Part shown: positions 19,292 through 27,900 of the stretch, one piece after another | Numbering within the stretch: the stretch's first letter is position 1 | How the letters are laid out: each line of letters starts with the position of its first letter | Origin: JBEISR01 sp044371425 | GTDB taxonomy: Bacteria; Planctomycetota; Planctomycetia; Pirellulales; Pirellulaceae | Assembly (NCBI GenBank): GCA_044371425.1 | Contig: JBILTR010000024.1 | Location: 19,816 to 83,815 of the forward strand | Direction: 5' to 3' | DNA length: 64,000 bases | Notes under the pieces: generated by a model | Seen by the model: only the letters and a program-made list of their open reading frames with translations | Told to the model about the DNA's origin: nothing | Database searches by the model: none | Program-made: the position numbers and the translations under genes

Positions 19292-20221
19292 ATGGTGGTC
19301 GAACCGATATCGGTGGTGATACCTGCTTACAACGAGGAGCGAGCGCTGCGCCGGGTGGTTGGCGAGATACGCCAGGTGCTGGAGCAGGCGGGGGTGACGC
19401 ACGAAGTGGTGATTGTGGTCGATGGAGCGACCGATGGGACCCTGGCCATCGCCAGGGAGGCGGCCGACCAGGTGGTCGAGCATCCAGTCAATCTTGGCTA
19501 CGGAAGATCGCTCAAGAGCGGCATCGATGCCGCCAAGTACGATCTGATGCTGATCACGGACTCCGATGGGACCTATCCACCCAAGCGAATTCCTGATCTG
19601 CTTCGGTATGCCGATCGATTCGACATGGTGGTGGGAGCCAGGACGGGACAGGTCTACCATGGCAGTGGAGCCAAGCGGATTGGTCGGATTGTGTTTCGGT
19701 GGTTGAGTGAATTTGCGACGGGTCAGACCATTCCTGATATCAATTCGGGAATGCGAGTCTTTCGTCGCGGCCAGATCCTTCCTTTCTTTCCGATCATCAG
19801 CTCCGGCTTTTCCTTCACCACCACCTCCACGCTGGTCTATTTGCTAAACGGCCTGCTGATTCGCTACGTGCCGATCGAATACCATCGTCGCGAGGGGGTT
19901 TCCAAGATCGACCCGGTCCGCGATGCACTACGGGCTCTTCAGATCATTCTGGAAGCGATTTTGCGATGCAATCCCATCAAGGCATTTCTCTTGCTGCAGA
20001 TCCCCTGGTGGGCTCTGGCGTTTCTGGAGGCCTTGTGGGGATTTCTCCGAGGATCGGCGCTCGCCTGGCAACTGGCCTATCTCTCGGCTGCCACAGCGAC
20101 CCTGCTGATGGGTTTGGGATTTCTGGCAGCGGCGCTGGTTCCAAAATCGAAGAGTCCGGTGCAGCCGATTGCGCTAGAGCGATCGCGCCGGCAGGAGTCG
20201 CAGGAGGCCAGCGGCAAGTGA
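19292..20221 (+). CDS. Membrane-anchored family 2 glycosyltransferase (DPM1/GtrB-like)
   Basis: ~309 aa. The GT-A catalytic part shows ISVVIPAYNEERALRRVV, VVDGATDGT, LGYGRSLKSGID and the DxD motif ITDSDGTYPP, then VVGARTG and IPDINSGMRVFRR. This set is typical of dolichyl/undecaprenyl-phosphate sugar transferases. The C-terminus holds two hydrophobic segments (AFLLLQIPWWALAFLEALWG; LAYLSAATATLLMGLGFLAA), consistent with membrane attachment. ATG 19292 has a GGGGAGATAGG Shine-Dalgarno and is preferred over the upstream GTG. The methyltransferase gene follows; GTG 20218 would overlap this stop. Likely job: loading a sugar on a lipid carrier or modifying a surface glycan. Confidence 0.9.
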   Translation: MVVEPISVVIPAYNEERALRRVVGEIRQVLEQAGVTHEVVIVVDGATDGTLAIAREAADQVVEHPVNLGYGRSLKSGIDAAKYDLMLITDSDGTYPPKRIPDLLRYADRFDMVVGARTGQVYHGSGAKRIGRIVFRWLSEFATGQTIPDINSGMRVFRRGQILPFFPIISSGFSFTTTSTLVYLLNGLLIRYVPIEYHRREGVSKIDPVRDALRALQIILEAILRCNPIKAFLLLQIPWWALAFLEALWGFLRGSALAWQLAYLSAATATLLMGLGFLAAALVPKSKSPVQPIALERSRRQESQEASGK

Positions 20222-20280
20222 GGATTGAGAGCCCAAGGAGCGGGGCTGCCTTTTCGGCATTGCCTCAAGGTCGTGCGACG

Positions 20281-21021
20281 ATGAGCCCGGCGATGGAGGA
20301 GATGGAGGCGTATCCGAGATACCTCTATGGCCTTTTAGCCCCTGCTCTGAAGAATTGTCGGCGTGTCTGGGAGATCGGCGTCGGTCATGGACAATACACC
20401 CAGCTATTGCTGGATGACCGCTTCGACGTGGTGGCGACCGACATTTCGACCGAATGCCTGCAACGGCTTGAGGAGCGGTTGGCTGGGCGAAGTGGATGGT
20501 GTTCGGTGCCGATCGATCTGACCCGCCCCGACAGTCTCCTGCCTGTGGCGGCCATGGGAGTCGATGGGGTGATCTGTCTGAATGTGCTGGAGCATCTTTC
20601 TGACGATGTGGCGGCCCTTGCATCGATCGGTCAGACCGTTGCCTCAGGAGGCGTGCTTGGGATTGTGGTTCCGGCCTTCCCCTCTCTGTATGGCCCGATG
20701 GACGCGCAGGCGGGTCACTTCCGAAGGTACACCACGGGATCCTTGCGCATGGCATTGGAGCGGGCGGGGTGGGAGGTGGAGAGGATCGACTATCGCAATG
20801 CGATTCCGGCTCTGGGGTGGTGGTACCACAACCGGATACGCCGAGCGACCGCGCTCGAGGATCCGACCGTCCAGTCGCAGATGCGCTGGCTGGATCAGTG
20901 GATCCCCAAGATGGCGGCTTGGACCGATCCACTCTTCAAGCGTTGCTTCGGATTGTCCGTGGTGGCCATCGCTCGGACAAAACATGGACAGCCACGCCCG
21001 CTGGAGAATCCGGCTGCCTAA
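20281..21021 (+). CDS. Class I SAM-dependent methyltransferase
   Basis: ~246 aa. Motif I is VWEIGVGHGQYTQLL, followed by VVATDIS (acidic end of strand 2), CLNVLEHLSDD and GGVLGIVVPAFPSLYGPMD, the pattern of Methyltransf_11/23 enzymes acting on small molecules, lipids or glycans. A basic C-terminal region (NRIRRA, LFKRC) is present. The start is ambiguous: ATG 20281 has a poor Shine-Dalgarno, while GTG 20218 overlaps the upstream stop and has GGAGG 10 bases before it, which would imply coupling. Adjacent to the DPM1-like GT2, a frequent pairing in envelope-glycan clusters. Confidence 0.85.
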   Translation: MSPAMEEMEAYPRYLYGLLAPALKNCRRVWEIGVGHGQYTQLLLDDRFDVVATDISTECLQRLEERLAGRSGWCSVPIDLTRPDSLLPVAAMGVDGVICLNVLEHLSDDVAALASIGQTVASGGVLGIVVPAFPSLYGPMDAQAGHFRRYTTGSLRMALERAGWEVERIDYRNAIPALGWWYHNRIRRATALEDPTVQSQMRWLDQWIPKMAAWTDPLFKRCFGLSVVAIARTKHGQPRPLENPAA

Positions 21022-21327
21022 GACGACTCCCGGTCGGGATCTCTCCCGTCGATCGCGACAGATCACCATGTCAACGCGATGATCTCTCCTTTGGCAAAAC
21101 GCATCATCGTCGATCGCATGGCAAACCTTCAGGACATCATGAATTGCGGTGCAATCAGGAGCCGAACCGCGTGCGATTTCAATGAGTCGATTCTTGTCCT
21201 TGAGACTTTGCTTGCCATTGCCCTGGGCAATGGCAAGCGGTGTCGGCGGCGCAGCGAGCAGCCATGGATGATGAGCCTTGCGATTCGTTCCGCTGAGCGA
21301 TTTAGAGATCGGATACGAGGATGTTTC

Positions 21328-21516
21328 CTAGGTGGTCGACAGTCGATCAACGTCGAATCGTTTTGGATCGAAGGTCGGTTCAGCCATCACGATCCTTTCG
21401 AGTAGGAGTGCGAGTCCCGCTGCGCTGAGTACGAGTACCGCTGCGCTGAGTACGAGTACGACTGCCAGCGCGAACATTCGACTGAAGAGCGAAGGCCTGA
21501 TTGCCCGGTGGTTCAC
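21328..21516 (-). CDS. Possible small hydrophobic protein encoded across a 21-bp tandem repeat
   Basis: 62 codons from a GTG with no obvious Shine-Dalgarno. The translation has a strong hydrophobic segment (MFALAVVLVLSAAVLVLSAA) followed by a hydrophilic tail, like a single-pass membrane or signal-peptide protein. The hydrophobic stretch is produced by the 21-bp repeat (7 codons, VLVLSAA), so it may be an accident of repeat composition. It lies just downstream of the kinase gene in the same direction. Confidence 0.2.
   Translation of the reverse strand: MNHRAIRPSLFSRMFALAVVLVLSAAVLVLSAAGLALLLERIVMAEPTFDPKRFDVDRLSTT
21400..21459. repeat. 21-bp tandem repeat containing GAGTACGAGTAC
   Basis: Two exact 21-bp units (21418-21438, 21439-21459) of pattern CGCTGCGCTGAGTACGAGTA+C, plus a degenerate unit before them. 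The GTACTC/GAGTAC hexamer is the same word that forms the microsatellite at 48.7 kb. Confidence 0.8.
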
Positions 21517-21553
21517 TGGGCGCGACGCGGTAAGGCGTCAGGGCGGTATGGCT

Positions 21554-23083
21554 TCAGGTGACCGGTTCTTGGCTTGGCGGTTCAGATCGGGAACTGGCAG
21601 GAAGGCGAATTCCCAGAAGCTTGATAAGGGCCACGCGCAGGTCGCGAACCTTTAGCGGCATGGGGAGCAGGATTCGTTTGGGGCCGGCCTCAGCGCTTCG
21701 AATGATGTGCTGCTGTTTGCGATCGACCAGCAAGATTGCAGGCAGGTCGCGCAGGTGGGGCAGTTCAAGCATCCGGTTGAAGGCATCGAGCGCCAGGTTC
21801 CCAAGCTCCGGGGCGCTCAGGATCAAGCAGTGGGCTGGAGGTGGTTCTTCCGGCGAAAACCGCTCCAGGGCCCGCGCCGGATCGCTGAAGACCAAAACGC
21901 GGTAGCCTCGGCTTTTCAACTTCTCCCGCACCAAGTCCTGCAGGTCCATTTTGCTTTCGACCAGCATGACGCTGAAGCCATTTCCTTCGAGGAAATCCTC
22001 CAGAGGGGACGATGGCTCCTGGGTGGCAGACGCTGTCTCCGTCGCTTTGGTGGAGGAGTCAGCCGATTCCAGTTTGCGGAGCGTCACTTGGATTTCGCCG
22101 AGCATTTCTGCGGGGGTTTGATAACGACGCGTGGGATCGATTTCCATCGCCTTGCTGACGACGGAAAGAACCGATTGCGGCAGGTTGGGGACGATCGTGC
22201 CCAGTGGTTTGACCTCCCGGAAACGGCTGACATTCAATCGCGCCAGTCGGTCGCGAGTCTCGGTCAAAGGGGAAGTCCCTGCCAGGATGTGATAGAAGAT
22301 GCAGCCGGCGAAGTAGAGGTCGGATCGAACATCGTCCTTCCGGACGCCCGTACCTCGCTCCAGCGCCGCGTAGTCGATCGCGCGCGCGCTTGGGCAATCG
22401 GCCAGAGCTTCCGGAGTCGAGGTGTCGGCCATGGCGGCCAGACCGAAGTCCACCAGTTTGCAGCGACCGGATGCCGAGACCAGGACGTTGGAGAGCTTCA
22501 AGTCGCGGTGGGTGATGCCAAGTCGAGAGGCGTGGTCGAGTCCCGCGCAGACATCGGCCATGATCTTGAGTGCGGAGGCAGGGTCGAACTGTTTTCGGAT
22601 CTTGAGAATTTCGCGGAGCGTTTCCCCTTCGACAAACTCCATGACCAAGTAGGGGGTGCGGGAATCGTTGACGATGTCGTAGATCGAAACGATGTTGGGA
22701 TGGCGAAGCTGGAGGCCCATCTTCCCTTCGCGGAGGAACTGTTCCACCTGTCGCGGGTCGTCGCGGTGCCGGCGCCGAAGCACTTTGACCGCCACCACGC
22801 GCCCTGTCTCTCGGTGGACCGCGCGATAAACGCGCGCGAACGTACCGGCCCCGATCATGTAGAGCACTTTGTAGGGACCGTAGAAGAACCCCAGCCGCTC
22901 GCCCGTCAGGAGGCGATCGAGCTGAAAGTTGGTGACAACGCCCTTGCGAAGCAAAGAGGTTTTGAAGGTTTCCAGATCGATATTCGCGCGACGCAATTCC
23001 GCCCAGACCTGGTCGATCTGCGACGAATCGGCCAGACCCAGATCGATGACGCGTTGTGCGAGCGACTGTGGAGTGAATTCCAT
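21554..23083 (-). CDS. Ser/Thr protein kinase with C-terminal pseudo-receiver domain
   Basis: 509 aa, no transmembrane segment. The N-terminal ~65 residues form a helical, DUF-like region. Kinase domain ~70-340: glycine loop IGAGTFARVYRA, VAVKVL (K100), THRDLKLSN (D194), VDFGLAA (DFG 212-214), and RSDLYFAGCIFYHILAG. After a Ser/Thr/Glu-rich linker, residues ~370-490 resemble a CheY-type receiver (SVMLVESKMDLQDLVREKL, GYRVLVFSDPARAL, LPAILLVD). The phospho-acceptor position reads CLILSAPELG with Ser instead of Asp, so phosphorelay is unlikely and a binding role is inferred. The start ATG 23083 matches the helical N-terminus. The secreted-protein gene lies upstream on the same strand, 280 bases away. 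Confidence 0.9.
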   Translation of the reverse strand: MEFTPQSLAQRVIDLGLADSSQIDQVWAELRRANIDLETFKTSLLRKGVVTNFQLDRLLTGERLGFFYGPYKVLYMIGAGTFARVYRAVHRETGRVVAVKVLRRRHRDDPRQVEQFLREGKMGLQLRHPNIVSIYDIVNDSRTPYLVMEFVEGETLREILKIRKQFDPASALKIMADVCAGLDHASRLGITHRDLKLSNVLVSASGRCKLVDFGLAAMADTSTPEALADCPSARAIDYAALERGTGVRKDDVRSDLYFAGCIFYHILAGTSPLTETRDRLARLNVSRFREVKPLGTIVPNLPQSVLSVVSKAMEIDPTRRYQTPAEMLGEIQVTLRKLESADSSTKATETASATQEPSSPLEDFLEGNGFSVMLVESKMDLQDLVREKLKSRGYRVLVFSDPARALERFSPEEPPPAHCLILSAPELGNLALDAFNRMLELPHLRDLPAILLVDRKQQHIIRSAEAGPKRILLPMPLKVRDLRVALIKLLGIRLPASSRSEPPSQEPVT

Positions 23084-23363
23084 GCGAGGATCCAGAAGGC
23101 AGCGGGCGCGCCGCGGACCCGAGGCACCCGGTAAGGCGTGTTGGTAGCTTGGTTTCAGGAGGTCCCTGGTCGTTCACACGATCAGATCAGCCGACTGGGG
23201 GGACTCTCTCCTTAGGGTACGTCAAGGAGAGCGGCTAAGCAAATGGTCAGCGAACCGGAAGGGGGTGCCGCCAGCGAAATGGCGAGTCTTGGGTAGGGTC
23301 GTTCTCGCTGGAACTGCTGATCGGGATAGGTCGATTTTGCCACCAAAAGGGGAGTTGGGTCGA

Positions 23364-26126
23364 TCAGGGGGAATCGGGTTCGATGGAAGGGGTGGCGATC
23401 AAGGAGCCTCGCAGCTGCGGATCTCCGTCCAGCATCAAATAGGCGCATCGCAGTGCGCTGATTCGGTGCATCCCTTCCCCGCGTTGTTCGAAGAAAATTC
23501 GCAAGGGTTCGCGTGAAGTCTGCAGTCGTTCCAGTACCACCGTCACCGGGCCTTGGTTGCTGTTGGACGCTAGTTGAAGCAACTGTCCAGAGGAGGGGCC
23601 GGCAATGCTGTCGTAGACCAGCAATCCCGCTTGGGGATGGTTGGAGCATTGGAGGGTCTCGACCTGCAGTTCGATCCGGACCAGGGAACCGGGCGGCACC
23701 GGTATGGGAGGAGTCGCCAGACGCAGGACGCTTCCGGCGTAGCCTCCGGCAAGCGACTGTCCTTGCCGACTGCTGGCGGCCACAGCGATTCTGGAGGGTT
23801 CGTTGGGCCGGTCGGCGGCGAGAATGTCGACTCCACTATTGGCGATGGATTCCAGCCGGCGGTCCATCCTCCAGTCGGCTTCCATCATCGCCGCCAGGGA
23901 ACTGGCAGGCCACTGCGGGATTGGCAGATTCTGTAGCGGGCGGTTGGCGAGCGATTGGCGGGATTGCCAGAAGAGCGGAAGGTAGCCAGCGCGTTCCAAC
24001 CAGGGATTGGCCTGTGGTTGCTGGTAACCTACCATCGCTCGTTGCCAACTGGCTCGCAACACACGGCAAGCCCCGGCGCTGGCTAGCTGAAGCTGAGAGA
24101 CCGCGCCACTCCATTCGGCTCGCGATTCAAGGAATTCCGAACGTCGGACCAAAGCTTGGCAATCGGCCAAAGTGCGCCATGCCGGGTCGTCGGGCGGAAC
24201 TGGTTCGGAGATCAGGCACCACTGAGCGACCCGCATCAGCTGTTCGGCCTGAAGCGATTCGATTTCCAGCATGGCACGAGCGGTGGAGGTGGCGCGCTGC
24301 TGAAGGTATTCGGTGGCGCGGGCATTTCGGGTGACGATGATGCACTCGATGAACCCGGGCCGTTCGATTGTCGCCACCGCATCCTTGGGGCCAACCAGTT
24401 CCGCGATCGGCTCTAGCCGTCCCTGGGAGATCCGGAAGGCTTGGGAGGCGTCAGTCCAACCGGGCAATGGCAGACGCAGCACATCGGCCGTGGGAGGCAT
24501 GGTGCAGTGCCCATCATGAACCCCTTCGGTCCAGAGAAGAATCATCTGGCTGTCGGAAAGTGCGTGGATCGAGCCATTGTAGCCCTGCGGGCGGAGGGTG
24601 GTCAGCGGTGCCGGCGTGGTGGCTCCTTGCACCCAAGGTTGGATCCACTGCAATTCCACCTGCGCGGCGCGTAGGAAGGCGACGCGTGCGTCGCTTTCCG
24701 GTTCCCCGGCATCCAGTGGGCTCCAGGATCGAAAAAGCCATCCTCGGGCGCCGGCAGCGATGGTGCGATAGAGTTGCATTCGCGCCTGAAGGATGTCGAA
24801 ACCATGCAACTGCCTGGAGGTGCCGCTCCCGAGGATCCGCTCCATCGCCTCCGTCTGCTCGGTGAATTCCAAGGTGGGCTGCAACTGGATGGTCGTCAAT
24901 GGAATCGCATAGCCTCGCGTTCTTTCGTAGGCGCTGCGCAGCAGTTCCACCTGCTGCCCCCCGTCCCGCAGAGTGGTCGGTAGCGGTGCCGGGATGGAAA
25001 GGACGTCAGATAGCCGCGCGTAATTCCAGTCGTCTTCCATCACTTCGGCCAAAGTCGGGCGCTGCAACTGCGAAGGGAAAAGCGCCGCCCGGTCGCTCAT
25101 CGTGCGCACCGAATCGACGTGGTTGCGGTCCAGTCCCGTCCCGAGGGACCAGCCAATCACCGGCCGATAGCTCGACCATCGCTCTGGGGGCGGCGTCACC
25201 TCCGGCGGGGGCGCAACGACACGTAGGTTGGCCTCAGCCGCTTGGTCCAGCCATGCTTCGTCGGGTGCTTGGTCGAGGACCACCCCGGTGACCCCCAGAG
25301 ACGCCAACCAAGAAAGGTTCTCTCCTTGGTACTGAACCCATCGAGCCAATTTGCCACGGAGATCCTGGATCCGTTCCGTCCGTTCGATCGCGATCGACTC
25401 GGGCGAGCCTTCCAGTCCGATCTGAAGGCTGGGATCGGATGGGGCCGAAGGAGCCTGGTCGACTTCCACCAAGGCATCTGCTGCAAGATCGTCAATCTGG
25501 ATTCTGGCCACTCCCGGGCCGCTGTAGACATCCAGAACCATCGCGTCGATGTAGGCGCCTCGCAAATCGATCTGTGGGCCATACTGGCTGCGGAGAATCC
25601 GCTGCTGCTCCAGCAGCAAACGGAGAGGATTGCTCACCTCCACCATCGTCCACTGACCGCCCAGCGACGAAGGGGAGCCCCAGAGAATCGTCGTCAGCGG
25701 GTTGCTTGTGGTCGGGTGGATGGCATCCGGAAAAACGACTCGCAGCCCTAGTTTCAGTCCCCGCGCGGCAGCGCGAATCCAGACCGAGCACTTCACTTCT
25801 TCGATGATCGCCGTCGGCCGCAGGCGATACTCCAGCCAAGTGTAGGTTCCTGTCTTCTGCACTAGCTCCACCCACTCGCTGGTCTGGCCTTCGTGAGCCA
25901 GTCCGGGACGCAGTTCGTGGACTACCAGTCGCGCTTCGGTATCGCTGGAGGAGAGTTGCCAGCGAGCCACGCCCGACTCGAAAGGATCTCGAAGCTGAGC
26001 GAACAAGGGAGGGCAGAGGAGGGATGCCGAGACAAAGCAGACGATCCAGATCCATGCGCTTCGCCAGATCGACCCGGATGGGCCGCTAGTGGTTCGAGAG
26101 ATCCAGATGTCGCCACGTCGCTGCAT
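23364..26126 (-). CDS. Large secreted protein of unknown function
   Basis: ~920 aa from ATG 26126 (a TTG 16 codons upstream is also open). A hydrophobic segment (SAWIWIVCFVSASLLCPPLF) ending before AQLRDPFES looks like a signal peptide. The first ~200 residues resemble a jelly-roll or carbohydrate-binding domain (GVARWQLS, WVELVQKTGTYTWLEYRL, GVARIQIDDLA). The middle part (TGVVLDQAPDEAWLDQAAEA; GWSLGTGLDR) reads like a TIM-barrel glycosidase remnant without catalytic residues I can name. The C-terminal part (VRIELQVETLQCSN; YDSIAGPSSGQLLQL) resembles another beta-sandwich. I do not recognise the family; similar large proteins are widespread in planctomycetes. Confidence 0.7.
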   Translation of the reverse strand: MQRRGDIWISRTTSGPSGSIWRSAWIWIVCFVSASLLCPPLFAQLRDPFESGVARWQLSSSDTEARLVVHELRPGLAHEGQTSEWVELVQKTGTYTWLEYRLRPTAIIEEVKCSVWIRAAARGLKLGLRVVFPDAIHPTTSNPLTTILWGSPSSLGGQWTMVEVSNPLRLLLEQQRILRSQYGPQIDLRGAYIDAMVLDVYSGPGVARIQIDDLAADALVEVDQAPSAPSDPSLQIGLEGSPESIAIERTERIQDLRGKLARWVQYQGENLSWLASLGVTGVVLDQAPDEAWLDQAAEANLRVVAPPPEVTPPPERWSSYRPVIGWSLGTGLDRNHVDSVRTMSDRAALFPSQLQRPTLAEVMEDDWNYARLSDVLSIPAPLPTTLRDGGQQVELLRSAYERTRGYAIPLTTIQLQPTLEFTEQTEAMERILGSGTSRQLHGFDILQARMQLYRTIAAGARGWLFRSWSPLDAGEPESDARVAFLRAAQVELQWIQPWVQGATTPAPLTTLRPQGYNGSIHALSDSQMILLWTEGVHDGHCTMPPTADVLRLPLPGWTDASQAFRISQGRLEPIAELVGPKDAVATIERPGFIECIIVTRNARATEYLQQRATSTARAMLEIESLQAEQLMRVAQWCLISEPVPPDDPAWRTLADCQALVRRSEFLESRAEWSGAVSQLQLASAGACRVLRASWQRAMVGYQQPQANPWLERAGYLPLFWQSRQSLANRPLQNLPIPQWPASSLAAMMEADWRMDRRLESIANSGVDILAADRPNEPSRIAVAASSRQGQSLAGGYAGSVLRLATPPIPVPPGSLVRIELQVETLQCSNHPQAGLLVYDSIAGPSSGQLLQLASNSNQGPVTVVLERLQTSREPLRIFFEQRGEGMHRISALRCAYLMLDGDPQLRGSLIATPSIEPDSP

Positions 26127-26174
26127 CGCGTCGATCCCAACTCGGGGGTGCACCTGGGAAAGGGAATCATCCAA

Positions 26175-26493
26175 AGGAAAAGGAGCAGTCGATCCAGTCG
26201 ACTAAGGGAAGCCAGAGCACGGATTCGCGTAGGCGAGCCTGTTTCGGCTGATCCCTGAGCCAGTGGGTAGCAAAACCTAGCAAGGGTTGCCAGAGGAATC
26301 GGTCGAAACCCTGAAAAAATCGCTGCTTCATTGATTTCTGTGAACGAATCTTGACCGATCCTTTACGATTTTTTCGGCTCCTGAGTTTGGGTGGGTTCGG
26401 TAATCTGTAACGAGGAAAAAGTGGGCATGGATTTGCTGCGAAGACGCCGCTGTGCTGGACGGTAGAGTCGGTCGGGTAACAGGAGCCACTGTG
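26175..26493. promoter_or_regulatory. Divergent intergenic region
   Basis: Separates the large secreted protein (minus) from the PEP-CTERM gene (plus). It is locally AT-richer (CTTTACGATTTTTTCGG). TTGACC at 26351 is a possible -35, but no good -10 sits at the right distance. Confidence 0.3.
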
Positions 26494-27240
26494 ATGATGA
26501 GCCGTTGCTTTTTGCTCAGTTTGGTCGTTGTTTTCTGCGGCGATGTGGCGAGGGGTGAGATCATCACCCAGTGGAACTTCAACACGATCACCCCAGGGAA
26601 TATCGCAACGGCACTTCCCAGCACCGGTTCGGGGAGCATCTCCTTGATCGGTGGGACGACGACGCCCACTTCAGGATCGGCTGGGACAGGTTCCAGCGAC
26701 ACTGCATCGCCGAATCTGGCATTTCAAACCACAACCTATGCAGCCCAGGGGTCGGGGAATCTTTCCCGTGGGGTTCAGTTTGGTGTCTCGACAGTAGGGT
26801 TTCAGGATATTCAGGTCACCTGGGATCAGCGCCATAGCAATACCTCCTCCCGCTTTTGGGCGCTGCTTTACACGACGGATGGAGCGACCTGGAACACCTT
26901 CTCGGCAACGGGGGCCGGCACTGATTCTGGTCTGTATGCTGGGGTAACGGGAGATACTTGGTTCAATCAGCGAACGGCTGACTTGACGGGCATTGCGGGA
27001 GTGAACGACAACCCGAACTTTGGAATTCGAATCGTCGCTTCATTCGCTCCCGGACAGAGCAGTTACACCGCCAGCAGTCCAACAGGCACTTATGCGACTA
27101 GCGGCACCGCCCGATTCGACATGGTGACCATCAGCGGTTCGATCAGCGCAATTCCTGAACCCAGCTCGGTCTTGCTGACGGCAGCGGTTGCCTGTGGCTA
27201 TCTGTCGCGACGCACCTGGCGCCGGAAGACGGCGGGCTGA
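26494..27240 (+). CDS. PEP-CTERM sorting-domain protein
   Basis: 248 aa. A signal peptide (RCFLLSLVVVFCGDVARG) precedes a Ser/Thr/Gly-rich secreted domain with beta-sandwich character (ITQWNFNTITPGN, IQVTWDQRHSNTSSRFW, LLYTTDGATW). The C-terminus is a classic PEP-CTERM signal: IPEPSSVLL, a short hydrophobic helix, then SRRTWRRK. It would be recognised by an exosortase; none is in the window. ATG 26494 (first of two adjacent) has AGGAG 8 bases upstream. The core resembles PEP-CTERM proteins with choice-of-anchor-like domains in planctomycetes. It is convergent with the YkgJ-type gene. Confidence 0.88.
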   Translation: MMSRCFLLSLVVVFCGDVARGEIITQWNFNTITPGNIATALPSTGSGSISLIGGTTTPTSGSAGTGSSDTASPNLAFQTTTYAAQGSGNLSRGVQFGVSTVGFQDIQVTWDQRHSNTSSRFWALLYTTDGATWNTFSATGAGTDSGLYAGVTGDTWFNQRTADLTGIAGVNDNPNFGIRIVASFAPGQSSYTASSPTGTYATSGTARFDMVTISGSISAIPEPSSVLLTAAVACGYLSRRTWRRKTAG

Positions 27241-27282
27241 GGCTCGCTTGATGGCTTTGCTTGGTGAAGCGGCGAAGGACAG

Positions 27283-27717
27283 CTAAAGATCTTCTCGTTG
27301 CCGTCGCCGTTTTTCGATTTCTTTCAAGCTGTAGATGTTGCCCTGGTTGCAGCCGGGGCATTGGCGAGCGGTTTGTTGCCAGGCTTTGGGATCCTCCAAA
27401 TTGGAGGACCAAAAAGGCCAGGTTCGGCACTGGACGGGGCGAGCCTGATAGACGGTGCAACCGCGAGTTTGCGGATCGAGAAAGATGCAATCGCCGTCGG
27501 GATATTCTACGAGGCTTTTCCTGGCTCCCACGCTTCGCACAAAACGTCGCTCGAACTGGTCGATGTCGTCTCCCATCCCCATCGCTTCGGCCAGAGCGGC
27601 GATCTCTTCCGGTTCCACCCAGACGAACCCGGGGGCTCCCCCGCAGCATCGACCGCACTGGGTGCATTCAAACGCAAGCCCCTCTCGATACCAGGGGGAT
27701 GAGTCATCGGCAGGCAT
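27283..27717 (-). CDS. YkgJ/CxxCxxCC family cysteine-cluster protein
   Basis: 144 aa cytoplasmic protein. The N-terminus has the family signature ECTQCGRCCGG; further Cys occur at GDCIFLD, RGCTVYQARPVQCRTWPFW and QCPGCNQG, giving the eight-plus Cys set that binds Zn or an Fe-S cluster. The function of the family is poorly known; annotations as an Fe-S oxidoreductase are tentative. No partner genes adjoin it. Confidence 0.9.
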   Translation of the reverse strand: MPADDSSPWYREGLAFECTQCGRCCGGAPGFVWVEPEEIAALAEAMGMGDDIDQFERRFVRSVGARKSLVEYPDGDCIFLDPQTRGCTVYQARPVQCRTWPFWSSNLEDPKAWQQTARQCPGCNQGNIYSLKEIEKRRRQREDL

Positions 27718-27842
27718 GGCGATCCGCTTTGCTCAGGAGGTGAAAACAGCGTTGCTCCGAAACATCCAACAGAAATTGCATCGTAGCAAAGGCTGCGGCT
27801 AGCGGGAGGTGAAGCAGAAGCGTGGGTTGGCGATCTGGAAAC

Positions 27843-27873
27843 GAAAACGGTCAGACCCTTGCGAGTCTGACCG
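27843..27873 (-). terminator. Terminator after the DUF1571 gene
   Basis: Perfect 9-bp stem (CGGTCAGAC at 27848-27856 with 27865-27873), 8-base loop, four T on the minus strand after the stem; 28 bases past the stop. Confidence 0.8.
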
Positions 27874-27900
27874 TCGGGGAGATCGATTCGATCCAGAGGA

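Larger units (their letters stand above)
21022..21553. other. Long intergenic region between methyltransferase and kinase genes
   Basis: No recognisable gene. Contains a 21-bp tandem repeat (21418-21459) and, on the minus strand, a 62-codon frame listed separately. The genes on both sides converge here, so terminators are expected; no strong stem-plus-T-run was found. Confidence 0.5.
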
